A DNA stretch of 64,000 nt. Source: Moraxella ovis (GTDB taxonomy: Bacteria > Pseudomonadota > Gammaproteobacteria > Pseudomonadales > Moraxellaceae). Location of the stretch: contig NZ_UGPW01000001.1 of the NCBI RefSeq assembly GCF_900453105.1, forward strand, positions 1,550,001-1,614,000, written 5' to 3'. Shown here piece after piece: positions 50,356 through 59,816 of this stretch (within the stretch, counting starts at the first letter, position 1; every line of letters begins with the position of its first letter). Under the pieces are notes generated by a model. It did no database searches. It was not told the DNA's origin and saw only the letters and a list, made by a program, of their open reading frames with translations. Both the position numbers and the translations under genes were made by a program.

Positions 50356-52926
50356 TCATGCGTTGATGATGCTGCTCAGCGACTCAAGAACGTTCTTAGA
50401 TTTTACGAATTTTTGAAGATTTGTGAGCGCTTCTTTTACCATAGCCTTATCAGGTTCGCCAAGCGTGTACCAACGCGACAGTGACGACACCATACGCGCT
50501 GCCAATGTTGGGTTCAATGCGTCTAGTGATGCGATCGCGGTCAAGAATAGCTCAATGCCTTCTTTTGTCCATAGTTGGGTTGGTTTGGCTGCTAAGCCCA
50601 GCAGTGTGCTACGGACTCGGTTTGGTGTATTCCAATCATAGTCCTCTCTGGTCATGAGCTGCTCAATGAATCGCACATCACGACTGTCAGCGCGCGCCTG
50701 CACACTAAACCATGAATCAATCACCAAATCTTCATCACTAAATCGATCATAAAAATCAGCCACATAATCATCACTGCGCGCCAAATCAAACTCAACCATC
50801 GCAGACAACGCACCTAAGCGCTCACTCATGCAGCTGGCATTGTCATACTGCGCATACGCCCAGTCTTCTGCCTCTGCCACACTTGCCGCTAGGGCGATGT
50901 TTAGCAGGACATTTCTTAGTTGGCGACGTCCTCTCGCTTCAGGCTCATCTTGATAGGTCTCAATAGGCAGTGCCTGATACCAATCACCAACGAAGTCTTT
51001 TAGGCTTGCCGCGATTGATTGCTTAAGAGCGTCGCGTTTTTGCTTGACGAGTGTCGGCTGATAATTCGACTCGTAAGCTGCCGCAAGCTCTTGCTCACTT
51101 GGTATGTCAAACAGACGCGCCGCCATCATGGCATCCGTTTTCATAAGCTCAGGGATGACCTTGGGCAGAGTTTGGGTTAGTAGTGATACATTGTCAGATT
51201 TGCCAAGTAGTAGGCGATTCACAAGCGTCTGCATTGCCTGCCAACTGTTAAACCCTTCGGTCTCAAAAGCCACCAACTTCACCAGATCTTCATCACTGTA
51301 TTCAAAGTCAAGCTTCACAGGCGCAGAGAAATTGCGCAGCACTGAGACAATCGGACGCGCACCCGATGATAAGTTAATATCTTCAAAGACAAAACTGTCG
51401 CTGTCTTTGGTCAATAACAGCATTTTTTGCGCCAATAATTTACCAGTATCGCCATCAAAAATCGCTGTATCCACAGGGATTGGTAATGCCACAGGTGCAT
51501 CATAGCCAGCCACATGGCGAGTTTTTTGGGATAGATTGACAATCACACGACTGCCATTCACCACAAAGCCACCCGACACCTCGGGCGTGCCAGGCTGACG
51601 ATACCAAGCCAAAAAGTCAAGCACTCTTTCATCGCCGATTGATAGCGCTGATAAGAAATCCTCAATCGTCACTGCTTGCCCATCATGGCGACGAAAGTAC
51701 TCATCCGTGCCTTGGCGATATTTATCCTTGCCCAGCAGATTTGCGATCATGCGTACAATCTCTGCGCCTTTTTCGTAGATGGTCAAGGTGTAGAAGTTAT
51801 TAATCTCCACAAAGCTCTCGGGGCGCACAGGGTGCGATAATGGACCTGCATCTTCAACGAACTGATGCGCGCGCAATACAGCAACATCTTCGATACGCTG
51901 CACAGCCTTTGAGCGAAAATCGCCCGAGAAACTCTGATCTCGAAATACAGTCAAGCCCTCTTTGAGACAAAGCTGAAACCAATCACGACACGTCACGCGA
52001 TTACCCGTCCAGTTATGAAAATATTCATGCGCAATGACAGACTTCACCTGAAAAATTCGCTCATCCGTGGTCGTCTCTGGACTGGCAAGCACACATGATG
52101 TATTAAAGATATTTAAGCCCTTATTCTCCATCGCACCCATGTTAAACTGACCTGTCGCCACAATCATATAGCGATCTAGATCATACGCACAGCCGTAATT
52201 ATCCTCATCCCACTTCATCGAATCCTTAAGTGCCTGCATGGCAATGTGGCACTTATCCAAATCATGCTTAGTGGCATAGATTTCTAGTAGTACTTCACGA
52301 CCTTCACTGGTCGTATAATAATCCTGCATGACCTCAAGATCCGCAATCACACAGGCGAACAGATAGCTTGGCTTTAGCGTAGGATCGTGCCAGATGCTAT
52401 AATGGCGATCGCCCAGCTCACCACTTTCAATCAAGTTACCGTTGGCGAGTAAAGTTTTGTATTTTTTGTCGGCCTCCACGCGTGTGGTAAATTCAGCCAG
52501 CACATCAGGGCGGTCAGGATAGAAGGTAATTTTGCGCAAACCCTCAGGCTCACACTGTGTGACGAACATCACCTCATCGCCCGTACCCGCTTGATACAAG
52601 CCTTCTAGGGCGGTATTGGTCTGTGGCCAGATTTTTACCGAAGTCTCAATCATCGCCTCATCAGGCAACTCATGGATAATCAGCTGCTCATCGTCCAAAC
52701 TGTATTGGTCATCAGACAATGGCGTACCATTTACTGATATCTCTAATAGCTTAAGTCCGCGACCCAATAGTACAAGCTTACCATCATGTTCACGCTTTAC
52801 GGATAAGCGAGCATCCACGGTGGCATGATCATCATACAGCTTAATGTCAAGGTTAATGACCTTCACCTGATAAGCAGGTGGTGTATAATCTTTAAGATAA
52901 ACTTTGGTCAAAGCGTTGTCAGTCAT
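50356..52926 (-). CDS. pepN: Aminopeptidase N (M1 family)
   Basis: A zinc exopeptidase that removes N-terminal residues from peptides in the cytoplasm. 856 residues from the ATG at 52926 (MTDNALTKVYLKDY), behind GGAG; longer starts are possible. GAMENKGLNIF binds the substrate N-terminus. HEYFHNWTGNR is the HExxH zinc site, with the third ligand Glu in LKEGLTVFRD. The C-terminal half is the ERAP-like helical domain. Single gene. Confidence 0.97.
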   Translation of the reverse strand: MTDNALTKVYLKDYTPPAYQVKVINLDIKLYDDHATVDARLSVKREHDGKLVLLGRGLKLLEISVNGTPLSDDQYSLDDEQLIIHELPDEAMIETSVKIWPQTNTALEGLYQAGTGDEVMFVTQCEPEGLRKITFYPDRPDVLAEFTTRVEADKKYKTLLANGNLIESGELGDRHYSIWHDPTLKPSYLFACVIADLEVMQDYYTTSEGREVLLEIYATKHDLDKCHIAMQALKDSMKWDEDNYGCAYDLDRYMIVATGQFNMGAMENKGLNIFNTSCVLASPETTTDERIFQVKSVIAHEYFHNWTGNRVTCRDWFQLCLKEGLTVFRDQSFSGDFRSKAVQRIEDVAVLRAHQFVEDAGPLSHPVRPESFVEINNFYTLTIYEKGAEIVRMIANLLGKDKYRQGTDEYFRRHDGQAVTIEDFLSALSIGDERVLDFLAWYRQPGTPEVSGGFVVNGSRVIVNLSQKTRHVAGYDAPVALPIPVDTAIFDGDTGKLLAQKMLLLTKDSDSFVFEDINLSSGARPIVSVLRNFSAPVKLDFEYSDEDLVKLVAFETEGFNSWQAMQTLVNRLLLGKSDNVSLLTQTLPKVIPELMKTDAMMAARLFDIPSEQELAAAYESNYQPTLVKQKRDALKQSIAASLKDFVGDWYQALPIETYQDEPEARGRRQLRNVLLNIALAASVAEAEDWAYAQYDNASCMSERLGALSAMVEFDLARSDDYVADFYDRFSDEDLVIDSWFSVQARADSRDVRFIEQLMTREDYDWNTPNRVRSTLLGLAAKPTQLWTKEGIELFLTAIASLDALNPTLAARMVSSLSRWYTLGEPDKAMVKEALTNLQKFVKSKNVLESLSSIINA

Positions 52927-53160
52927 CATAAACTCCATCATCAAAATCCCACCATACTACCAAAAATCCAACACCAAAAAAAGCCTTCATTGTTTTTATT
53001 TTATTAATCACCACGATCATTTCTATCTTTAAAATCAGCACCTAACAGCAATACAAATCCATGCCAATCACCAACCACCACAAAAAGTCACTTGTAAAAT
53101 TTTCTTAACTTTGTCATCATAAGCATACCATTTCAAACATTCATTCACATTGGAGTTACC

Positions 53161-53673
53161 ATGTCATCACGCATTAAGGCAGCCCTACTGGGCGCAGCCA
53201 TCATTGCACTAACTGCAGGCTGTGCCAGCAAGCCAAAAAGCCAAAAAGTTCTCGTTGCCCCTGTCAGCATCTCAGGCTATACTGGTCCTGCCTATCATGG
53301 CGGCAAACTTGTTAATAACAGCGATGAAATCAAAGCTGTCGCTGCCAACTTGCAAGGCGTGGTGTATTTTGACTTTGATTCAGATACCATCCGCGCTTCT
53401 GCCGCACAAACATTAAACGCCCAAGCTGACTTTTTGAAAGCCAATAGCGGTGCTCGCGTGCTGATCGCAGGTCATACTGACGAGCGCGGTTCACGTGAAT
53501 ATAACATCTCACTGGGCGAGCGTCGTGCTGCTGCGGTGCGTGCTTATCTAGCTGCTCAAGGTGTCAATCCTTCACACATTGAGATCGTCAGCTTTGGTGA
53601 AGAGCGCCCTGTAGCTGTGGGCACCGGTGAAGCCAATTGGTCACAGAACCGCCGCGCTGAATTGTCTTACTAG
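53161..53673 (+). CDS. pal: Peptidoglycan-associated lipoprotein (OmpA-like)
   Basis: 170 residues. Lipobox TAGC gives an acylated Cys21. The C-terminal OmpA-like domain (about 65-168) starts at VVYFDFDSDTIRASAAQTL, with the peptidoglycan-binding signature GHTDERGSREYNISLGERRA. Anchors the outer membrane to the wall and acts with Tol in envelope constriction. The usual tolB-tolA genes are not directly upstream here, where a long non-coding gap and pepN lie; that is a departure from the standard tol-pal order. Confidence 0.94.
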   Translation: MSSRIKAALLGAAIIALTAGCASKPKSQKVLVAPVSISGYTGPAYHGGKLVNNSDEIKAVAANLQGVVYFDFDSDTIRASAAQTLNAQADFLKANSGARVLIAGHTDERGSREYNISLGERRAAAVRAYLAAQGVNPSHIEIVSFGEERPVAVGTGEANWSQNRRAELSY

Positions 53674-53688
53674 GTTAAAATAACAACA

Positions 53689-53722
53689 AATAAACCCAAG
53701 AGATTATCTTGGGTTTATTTTA
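53689..53722 (+). terminator. Terminator after pal
   Basis: AAATAAACCCAAGA-GATTA-TCTTGGGTTTATTT, a long perfect stem. Confidence 0.88.
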
Positions 53723-53751
53723 TTGCACAAAGTGCATTTCTTAGAATGCCA

Positions 53752-53784
53752 AAAAAACAGCCCGAATTAACGGGCTGTTTTTTA
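53752..53784 (-). terminator. Terminator after ompW
   Basis: AAAAACAGCCCG-AATTAA-CGGGCTGTTTTTT; read on the minus strand it ends the ompW transcript. Confidence 0.88.
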
Positions 53785-53796
53785 TCAGAAATCTGA

Positions 53797-54552
53797 TTAG
53801 AAGCGGTAAGTCGCACCAACTTTTACGATTGGGAACCAGTTTGCATAGTCTTTAGCTTCGATGTCGCGCTCTGCTTGAGCTGCCAAAGAATCAACGGACA
53901 TCTCATTCTGACCATTAACATCAGCTGCTCGACCTGTTCCGTTTGCAGTGATATTAGCATCTGCTTTACCTAGATAGGTAGCACCGACTTCACCAAATAC
54001 ACCCCAATTATTGCCGATGTTTGGACGGAAGCCAACGGTCAAATAAGGCGCTAATTTATTGCGGTGCTCAAGGGTACCTTCCAAAGTTCCAACCTCTTGT
54101 TGAGTATAATCAGTGCCGCCGATACGATAAGTACCATTGCTACTTGGGTTGGCACGTACTTTAATTTCGTTATCAGGGACAATCACACCTGCACCAACGG
54201 TAAACCAGTTCGCTGCTGGGCGAAGCTGTACGCCTAAGTATGGGTTAGAAAAATCAGTCTCTACTTGGTAATTTACGCCATTAGCATCGAAGTTATCGTT
54301 GATGGCTTCTGCGATGTTACCGCCAGCCCAACCCGCTTGCAGTTCAACGCGATCATTGGCAGCCCAAGCGATGTTAGCACCATAGCCTAACGAACCTACT
54401 TCTAGGCTCACTGCTCCAGGATTGGTTGCAGTTTTAAAGAATGTCTTAGTGCCATCCACCAAAGTTGCACCAGTATCGGTCACAATATTTGCCATCGCGC
54501 TGGTTGATAGCAGTACAGCTGCACCAAACATTGATAGTTTAAGGGTTTTCAT
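53797..54552 (-). CDS. OmpW-family outer membrane protein
   Basis: 251 residues with a clear signal peptide (MKTLKLSMFGAAVLLSTSAMA). The mature part alternates for an eight-stranded beta barrel and ends in FPIVKVGATYRF, a proper C-terminal signal with terminal Phe. VRAGAN-like and NLAPYLTVGFRPN strands fit OmpW/YfaZ-type porins for small hydrophobic solutes. A named family cannot be fixed beyond small beta-barrel protein. Strong ribosome-binding site (AGGAGA). Confidence 0.75.
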   Translation of the reverse strand: MKTLKLSMFGAAVLLSTSAMANIVTDTGATLVDGTKTFFKTATNPGAVSLEVGSLGYGANIAWAANDRVELQAGWAGGNIAEAINDNFDANGVNYQVETDFSNPYLGVQLRPAANWFTVGAGVIVPDNEIKVRANPSSNGTYRIGGTDYTQQEVGTLEGTLEHRNKLAPYLTVGFRPNIGNNWGVFGEVGATYLGKADANITANGTGRAADVNGQNEMSVDSLAAQAERDIEAKDYANWFPIVKVGATYRF

Positions 54553-54859
54553 AGATTTCTCCTAAAATACAAACCATGTAAGACTAACTCATTTAATCTT
54601 ACATTTAGCGTGTTGTTTGTTGTGAGGTTATTTAAAACCATTTTAGCGGATTTGTCTAGCGATGTTATTGATGGTTTTGTATAGTTTTGTATGATTTATA
54701 ATCACTGTTGTACGCAGTCGGGTAACAAAAGCCAAATTACTTACATAAGCTATACAAAGTTCATAATGCTCAAGCCTACCGCGATCGCTATCAGAAAATT
54801 ATATTTTTTATAACCCAATAAGCCTTTGCTTAAAATTCAACCAGTCAAAAAATCTATTC
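54553..54859. other. Non-coding gap between ompW and pilY1
   Basis: About 300 A/T-rich bases. They hold the ompW ribosome-binding site and upstream promoter region, and, on the far side, the 3' flank of the pil operon. I see no gene and no convincing terminator for pilY1. Confidence 0.4.
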
Positions 54860-56869
54860 TTAATAATTATCGCCTATATTTCGTACATCATACCAACGTG
54901 TCGAACGAATGGTGCGAAGTATTTGCATGGCAAGCGAGTTATTCTCAGCATTGGACTCATCAAAATCATTCATATCAACGCCATCAATATTCAATCGATC
55001 ATCCGCACTTGGGCGCAATAATTGCCAAGACGTCACGCCGCTATGGGCATTTACCATCGCGCCTGCCGTCCAACCGCCTTGAATGATGGGTGATATCAAT
55101 GCACTTTGATTATTGATTGGTGCATCATTCTGATTGGAGAGTAACGACGTATCGCGCGAGCACACACCAAATGGCAAACAATAAGTCTGTAGCTGACTTA
55201 TCGTGTCAGACGGGCAAGTCTTAGGCTGAATCACACTTAACTGATACATACCATGCACGCCGCGCTTAGATGAGCGTTTGGATGTTGGTACAACAACCCC
55301 TCCGCCCATAACAGTCACCGCATCATTACCGTTAATCTGAAGCTTATGATACCAGCCTGCAGAATGTGCGATGGATCTTTGTGATGGTGAGCTTGCAGGG
55401 CTAATGGGTTCGAGCTGATTTTTTGAGATGGTAGAATAACGCTCACGATTGATCAATCCTTTATCAAAGATGCCATAAACATGATTTGGCTTGCCATCTA
55501 CGACACTTTGATCATTTGAGGCGATGGTTATCAGCGCAAATCGCTTAGCGTCCATTTGTGCAGCGTAATCGCCAGAGGGGTAAATGCTGACGATGGGTTT
55601 TTGATAAAAATGGGCGCGATTTTTATCAAATATCGGCAAGTTGTTATTATTGGCATGAAAGATACGCACTGCTTGCGCATTCATAAAGTCAGCACCGACA
55701 TCAATACGAAAAATTTGCCCGCCCAAATCTGCAGCATAGACATGGTCAAACATACCATCGCGCTGTCGATCCACCAAGGTCAGCTCACCGCCGAAGCTGT
55801 GGTGCATGTCTTGAAGATTCAAGCTGTCATTTTGCCATTCGGTTATTTTTTGACCAGTTACTGCATCAATAACATAAATGACGGCACCATTCGCGGCAGA
55901 CTTTTGGCAACTCGCTACATTGTTCTCATAGCAGCCATCCACGCCGCCACCAAAGACAAATACCGCACGGCTCTGATCCGTCTGTTTAATATATCCCAAA
56001 GAAATGGGCGCATGAATATAGCTTAGACGATCGAAGTTAGCATTTGGTGCGATGTCATAGAGCACCTTGAGCGAACCGCCTTTGGTGACATCAGTTACAT
56101 CCAACGCCATCATTCCTGCGGCACTCCGACCAAAACCACCAATTGCAATCAGTCTTGCTTTACCATCCGTGCGCACCTCATGCAGCGACCATTGCGCATC
56201 CACACCAAGTTGCGCACCAAGAATTCGGCGAGGCATGTACGCCATGATTTGCCTACCTGTCGATGCATCCACCATGCGCAGCACGCCCAATGAATCACCA
56301 TAGATCATCACGCCTGTGGGCGTATGAATGCTCGGCGGGTAGATAACCGCACCAATCGGTACGGTGGACGAATCAATACCGATGGCGCGCCTGATGTGTT
56401 GCAATTCATCATCTGTATAGCCTGATGGCAGATTGACATTGTCGGGGGACACCTTGATAAGCTTGTTGCTACTTTTATCAGCAGACATCCACAAATGACC
56501 ATCCGACTTATGCCGCGACAGCATGCCTTTAGCACCAAATTGATCAAAGTTCGCGCCTGCCGCCCAAAGGTCAGCACCCAAAAACACGGACCCGTTACGA
56601 TAAATGGGTAGATTATTTCCATCCATAATAACGCCTGATTGGGTTCGATATTTTAGAAGATTGCCCTGTGGACCATATTCTGTAGGATACACTGTAGTGA
56701 TATAGGCATGATTGTCATGCGTCATCATACTGGTTAGTGACGGAGCGCTCAGACAGGATTCATCCGCCAATACACTTTGGGTGAATAACTGCGCCCAACT
56801 CGTCGAGATGCCAAAGATCATTATCAAGACCGCCAAACCAGCCTTAACAAGCCGATTATTCATAACCAT
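54860..56869 (-). CDS. pilY1: Short PilY1/PilC-type pilus-associated protein
   Basis: 669 residues from the ATG at 56869, behind GGAG; it overlaps the end of pilX. A signal peptide (LAVLIMIFGISTSWA) is followed by a PilY1-like beta-propeller domain: VMIYGDSLGVLRMVDASTGRQ, MMALDVTDVTKGG and a calcium-loop-like DRQRDGMFDHVYAADLGGQIFRID. It lacks the N-terminal von Willebrand A domain of the usual ~1,200-residue PilY1. PilY1 primes pilus assembly and mediates adhesion at the tip. Last gene of the operon. Confidence 0.88.
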   Translation of the reverse strand: MVMNNRLVKAGLAVLIMIFGISTSWAQLFTQSVLADESCLSAPSLTSMMTHDNHAYITTVYPTEYGPQGNLLKYRTQSGVIMDGNNLPIYRNGSVFLGADLWAAGANFDQFGAKGMLSRHKSDGHLWMSADKSSNKLIKVSPDNVNLPSGYTDDELQHIRRAIGIDSSTVPIGAVIYPPSIHTPTGVMIYGDSLGVLRMVDASTGRQIMAYMPRRILGAQLGVDAQWSLHEVRTDGKARLIAIGGFGRSAAGMMALDVTDVTKGGSLKVLYDIAPNANFDRLSYIHAPISLGYIKQTDQSRAVFVFGGGVDGCYENNVASCQKSAANGAVIYVIDAVTGQKITEWQNDSLNLQDMHHSFGGELTLVDRQRDGMFDHVYAADLGGQIFRIDVGADFMNAQAVRIFHANNNNLPIFDKNRAHFYQKPIVSIYPSGDYAAQMDAKRFALITIASNDQSVVDGKPNHVYGIFDKGLINRERYSTISKNQLEPISPASSPSQRSIAHSAGWYHKLQINGNDAVTVMGGGVVVPTSKRSSKRGVHGMYQLSVIQPKTCPSDTISQLQTYCLPFGVCSRDTSLLSNQNDAPINNQSALISPIIQGGWTAGAMVNAHSGVTSWQLLRPSADDRLNIDGVDMNDFDESNAENNSLAMQILRTIRSTRWYDVRNIGDNY

Positions 56870-57494
56870 AATAAAACTCCTGCACCAACATCTGATGCAT
56901 GACACCTTCATCTATAAGACATCGCTTGACTTGCATCGGCTCGGCAGTACAGCTGGCATCTATTTGTCGCTCAGCTGCAAACGCATGCACCGTAAGATGA
57001 TAATTGGTCAAATCAACACCATCTACCATCTGCAAATCATCCAATGGCACACCTGATGGCACATGACTAAAATCATCCGCATCGCCCGTATCTGCACGCA
57101 AAGACAGCCAAAGCAATACTTGATTATCTTGGCATGTCATGAAAGCAGGCGCTATCACCATTCTAGATGGCACAAAATTACCCCGACCTAACGCTAGGTC
57201 ATAGCATAAATGCGCAATCACAAGGTTGTCATCGCTCGGTAGATTCTGATGGTAAGAGATGAGCTTATCAAGTATGCCTTGATCGACGGTTAATATCTGT
57301 CCATCTTTTACCATCGCCAATGGCGCATCTGCCACCACAAACAGCTCATTCGCTTTACCTGTGGTAAAAGACAATCGCGCATCATTAAGGCTTTGGCGAA
57401 TGGCTAGCGCAGAGATACCGACAACCAACAGCATCGCCACCAGTACAATTAACAGCACAAACCCACCCTCTCGCCTGCAATACCCATATCTCAT
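56856..57494 (-). CDS. pilX: PilX-like minor pilin
   Basis: 212 residues. The N-terminus RREGGFVLLIVLVAMLLVVG is a PilX-type start, with a glycine before Phe and a hydrophobic helix but no Glu at the usual +5 position. The rest is a pilin-like globular part with Cys pairs (HLCYDLA, MTCQD, SCTAEPMQVKRC). It overlaps pilW by four bases and pilY1 by 14, so translation is coupled. Takes part in the priming complex at the pilus tip. Confidence 0.82.
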   Translation of the reverse strand: MRYGYCRREGGFVLLIVLVAMLLVVGISALAIRQSLNDARLSFTTGKANELFVVADAPLAMVKDGQILTVDQGILDKLISYHQNLPSDDNLVIAHLCYDLALGRGNFVPSRMVIAPAFMTCQDNQVLLWLSLRADTGDADDFSHVPSGVPLDDLQMVDGVDLTNYHLTVHAFAAERQIDASCTAEPMQVKRCLIDEGVMHQMLVQEFYYGYE

Positions 57495-58480
57495 GGTGCA
57501 TCTCCTGCATACTTGGCATTTCTTAGGGCGATACTTATCTGATGGAGCTGTCTGTCGTAATTGGCGTCGCCCTCGTTTACATGAACCATCGTGCCAAATA
57601 CATCAAACGATTGTGCTGGTGCCTCACCATCAGACAATGGCGTTACCGAACGGCTCAGCAGTGCCAGATTGATCGTTACAATCGACTCGTGCAGTTTTGA
57701 TTTTTGGTAATCCGCTATGGTCATCAGGCGAATGCCGTCGGGCATTTGGACGCCCAATTGTACCCACAATCCCTCCACATGACTCGCCATGATTGCACCT
57801 TGCCCGCCCAGTCCGTATACGACGTTAGCCTTTTTGGTATCTTTGGCATCAGTGTCGATGATGGCATTAATGTAGCTTGTTGAACTTTGGGAGAATTTAC
57901 GATCTCTTGTGCTGTCGCGCTTAATACTCTCAGGCGCAAACCGAGCGGCATCACAGCGTAGGTTCATCACACCATCATCTGACTGCACAAAATACCGCTC
58001 TATCACCACTTGCCCATCCACCTGCGCCATCTCGCCACCCTTTAGACGCACACGTCTAGGACCTAGCGCAATATCACCCTCGCAGTCCCACATGTCCTGC
58101 GGTGCACGATAGATGATGGTAAGCTGTTCAGATGGGATATTGATCCGATTGACTCGGCCTGCCCTAGATGCGCCTGTCAGATAGCGGTCAATGTTGTTAG
58201 GGGTTTCTTGTCTTGAAAGCTGATCTGCATCGATCAGCACGCCCATAGGATTTGGACGATCTAGCACCGAGCCATCAATACCCAACCCACCCAAGCGCAC
58301 ATTACTAATCATGTTGGGCAGCACAAAGGACTGATGATTAATCTCTTGGGCAGCGCGCTCTTGGCTTATCGCTGTGCGCATGCTTAATATGTATAATTGC
58401 CCTGCCATCAATGCAATCACCACACCAATGAATAGCGCCGCCATCATCTCAATTAAGGTAAATCCACGCGCATGCTTCAT
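57491..58480 (-). CDS. pilW: PilW-like minor pilin
   Basis: 329 residues. Class III/IV prepilin leader MKHARG, cleaved before FTLIEMMAALFIGVV, with Glu at +5 of the mature chain. The long C-terminal part (about 60-325) is a PilW-type domain. It abuts pilV without a gap. With PilV, PilX and PilY1 it forms the tip complex of type IV pili. Confidence 0.88.
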   Translation of the reverse strand: MKHARGFTLIEMMAALFIGVVIALMAGQLYILSMRTAISQERAAQEINHQSFVLPNMISNVRLGGLGIDGSVLDRPNPMGVLIDADQLSRQETPNNIDRYLTGASRAGRVNRINIPSEQLTIIYRAPQDMWDCEGDIALGPRRVRLKGGEMAQVDGQVVIERYFVQSDDGVMNLRCDAARFAPESIKRDSTRDRKFSQSSTSYINAIIDTDAKDTKKANVVYGLGGQGAIMASHVEGLWVQLGVQMPDGIRLMTIADYQKSKLHESIVTINLALLSRSVTPLSDGEAPAQSFDVFGTMVHVNEGDANYDRQLHQISIALRNAKYAGDAP

Positions 58481-59005
58481 CTAGTACACCACCATGGTCA
58501 TGCACGTCGCACCTGGGTTGATGCTGCCGTTTGCATTCATACAACCATCAGCGGCAATACGTGCAGGTGTCTCGCCCCACGCTGCGATGAGACATCGCTG
58601 ATTATCACATGGTAAGATATTAAGGCGAATGCCATGCACGGCGGCAGCCTTGGCGATCTGCAATCCTTGATGCCGAATAAACATCTCTTCGCTACAGCTC
58701 TTGGCATGACATGGCAGGCTCACCGCTAAGATGGATTTTTGATAATGGTTCATCTGATCAATCCCTGCGCCTTGGTTTAAGTGATTGAGCAGTCGCTCGT
58801 GCCCATCTCGAGCATCGTCTGACGCACCTCTTAACAACTCTGCCTGAGCGCTCATCGCTGATACCGCATGTGCGCGCATGGTAGCACTCTGGCTCTGGTA
58901 CAGCGACTTCATTTGCACCATCAAAAATCCAAGTACTACCATAGACAGAATCAATAGCGCCACCAACACCTCAATTAGACTAAAGCCCTTCTGCGCGCGC
59001 ATCAT
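58481..59005 (-). CDS. pilV: PilV-like minor pilin
   Basis: 174 residues. Leader MMRAQKG, cleaved before FSLIEVLVALLILSMVVLGF, with Glu at +5. Then QMKSLYQSQSATMRAHAVS and a Cys-containing head (ATLPCHAKSC-like, NILPCDNQRC). It overlaps comF by four bases. No FimU/FimT or PilE gene is in this operon, so those must lie elsewhere. Confidence 0.88.
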   Translation of the reverse strand: MMRAQKGFSLIEVLVALLILSMVVLGFLMVQMKSLYQSQSATMRAHAVSAMSAQAELLRGASDDARDGHERLLNHLNQGAGIDQMNHYQKSILAVSLPCHAKSCSEEMFIRHQGLQIAKAAAVHGIRLNILPCDNQRCLIAAWGETPARIAADGCMNANGSINPGATCMTMVVY

Positions 59006-59784
59006 CCCTCCTTAGTCTTTAACAACGACATCTGTGCTGTACCATGTGCGGCACACACTGCGATAATTCTTGTATCTGGAGAATGTCGCATGATTGTACC
59101 CGCAGCCGCTTGAATCGTCGTGCCTGTGGTCGCCACGTCATCAAATAATATCAGCTGCCTGACAGGCGGCGCATCATTTAACACAAAAGCATCTTGAATA
59201 TTGTCAAGTCGCGCCTGCCGATCCAGACCTCGCTGATGATTACTGTCAGCGATACGACCCAAGCCCTGCCAGATCGACAACCCCCAATGGTGCGCCAGCC
59301 ATTTGGCGAGCACCATCACAGGATAAAAACCACGCTTGACCAAGCGCTTATCGGTGGTCGGCATGGGAACGATGGCGGTGTTCTTGGCATGACAGCCCAC
59401 AGGCTTTGGTAATTGGCGCAGCGCATGAATCAATATCATTAACGCAGAGAGGCTCTCATGATCTTTAAATTGATTAAGCGCTTGATTGGCAGGATATTGA
59501 TAATACGTGGCAAAATATAAATGAAAAAATGAAGGATTGTCAGAGACGCCAGTTAATGCTTTTAGACGAACAGGTGGCAGTCGCCATGTCATCAGATAAT
59601 GGCAAGTATCACACAACAGGTTGGTATTGGCAATACTCTTGAACAGTTTAAATCCACCAATCTTGGCTTGATTATCTTTAGACACACGGTGCGCATAAGA
59701 ATAAACAGGTTCATGACATAAGGCACAAAGACGATGCCATCTTTGCGCCTGTACTGCCAAAAAATAAGGAGGTACGCGCACCAA
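59002..59784 (-). CDS. comF: ComF-family DNA uptake protein
   Basis: 260 residues. The N-terminus has a four-Cys zinc-ribbon-like arrangement (LCALCHEP; LCDTCHY). The C-terminal phosphoribosyltransferase fold has LILFDDVATTGTTIQAA, the PRPP-binding loop. ComF is needed for natural transformation and is thought to act on incoming single-stranded DNA. Here it is the first gene of the pilV-W-X-Y1 operon, which ties DNA processing to the competence pilus. Confidence 0.93.
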   Translation of the reverse strand: MVRVPPYFLAVQAQRWHRLCALCHEPVYSYAHRVSKDNQAKIGGFKLFKSIANTNLLCDTCHYLMTWRLPPVRLKALTGVSDNPSFFHLYFATYYQYPANQALNQFKDHESLSALMILIHALRQLPKPVGCHAKNTAIVPMPTTDKRLVKRGFYPVMVLAKWLAHHWGLSIWQGLGRIADSNHQRGLDRQARLDNIQDAFVLNDAPPVRQLILFDDVATTGTTIQAAAGTIMRHSPDTRIIAVCAAHGTAQMSLLKTKEG

Positions 59785-59816
59785 TGTGGTACGCGCAGAG
59801 TGATTTAGGCGCCTAT

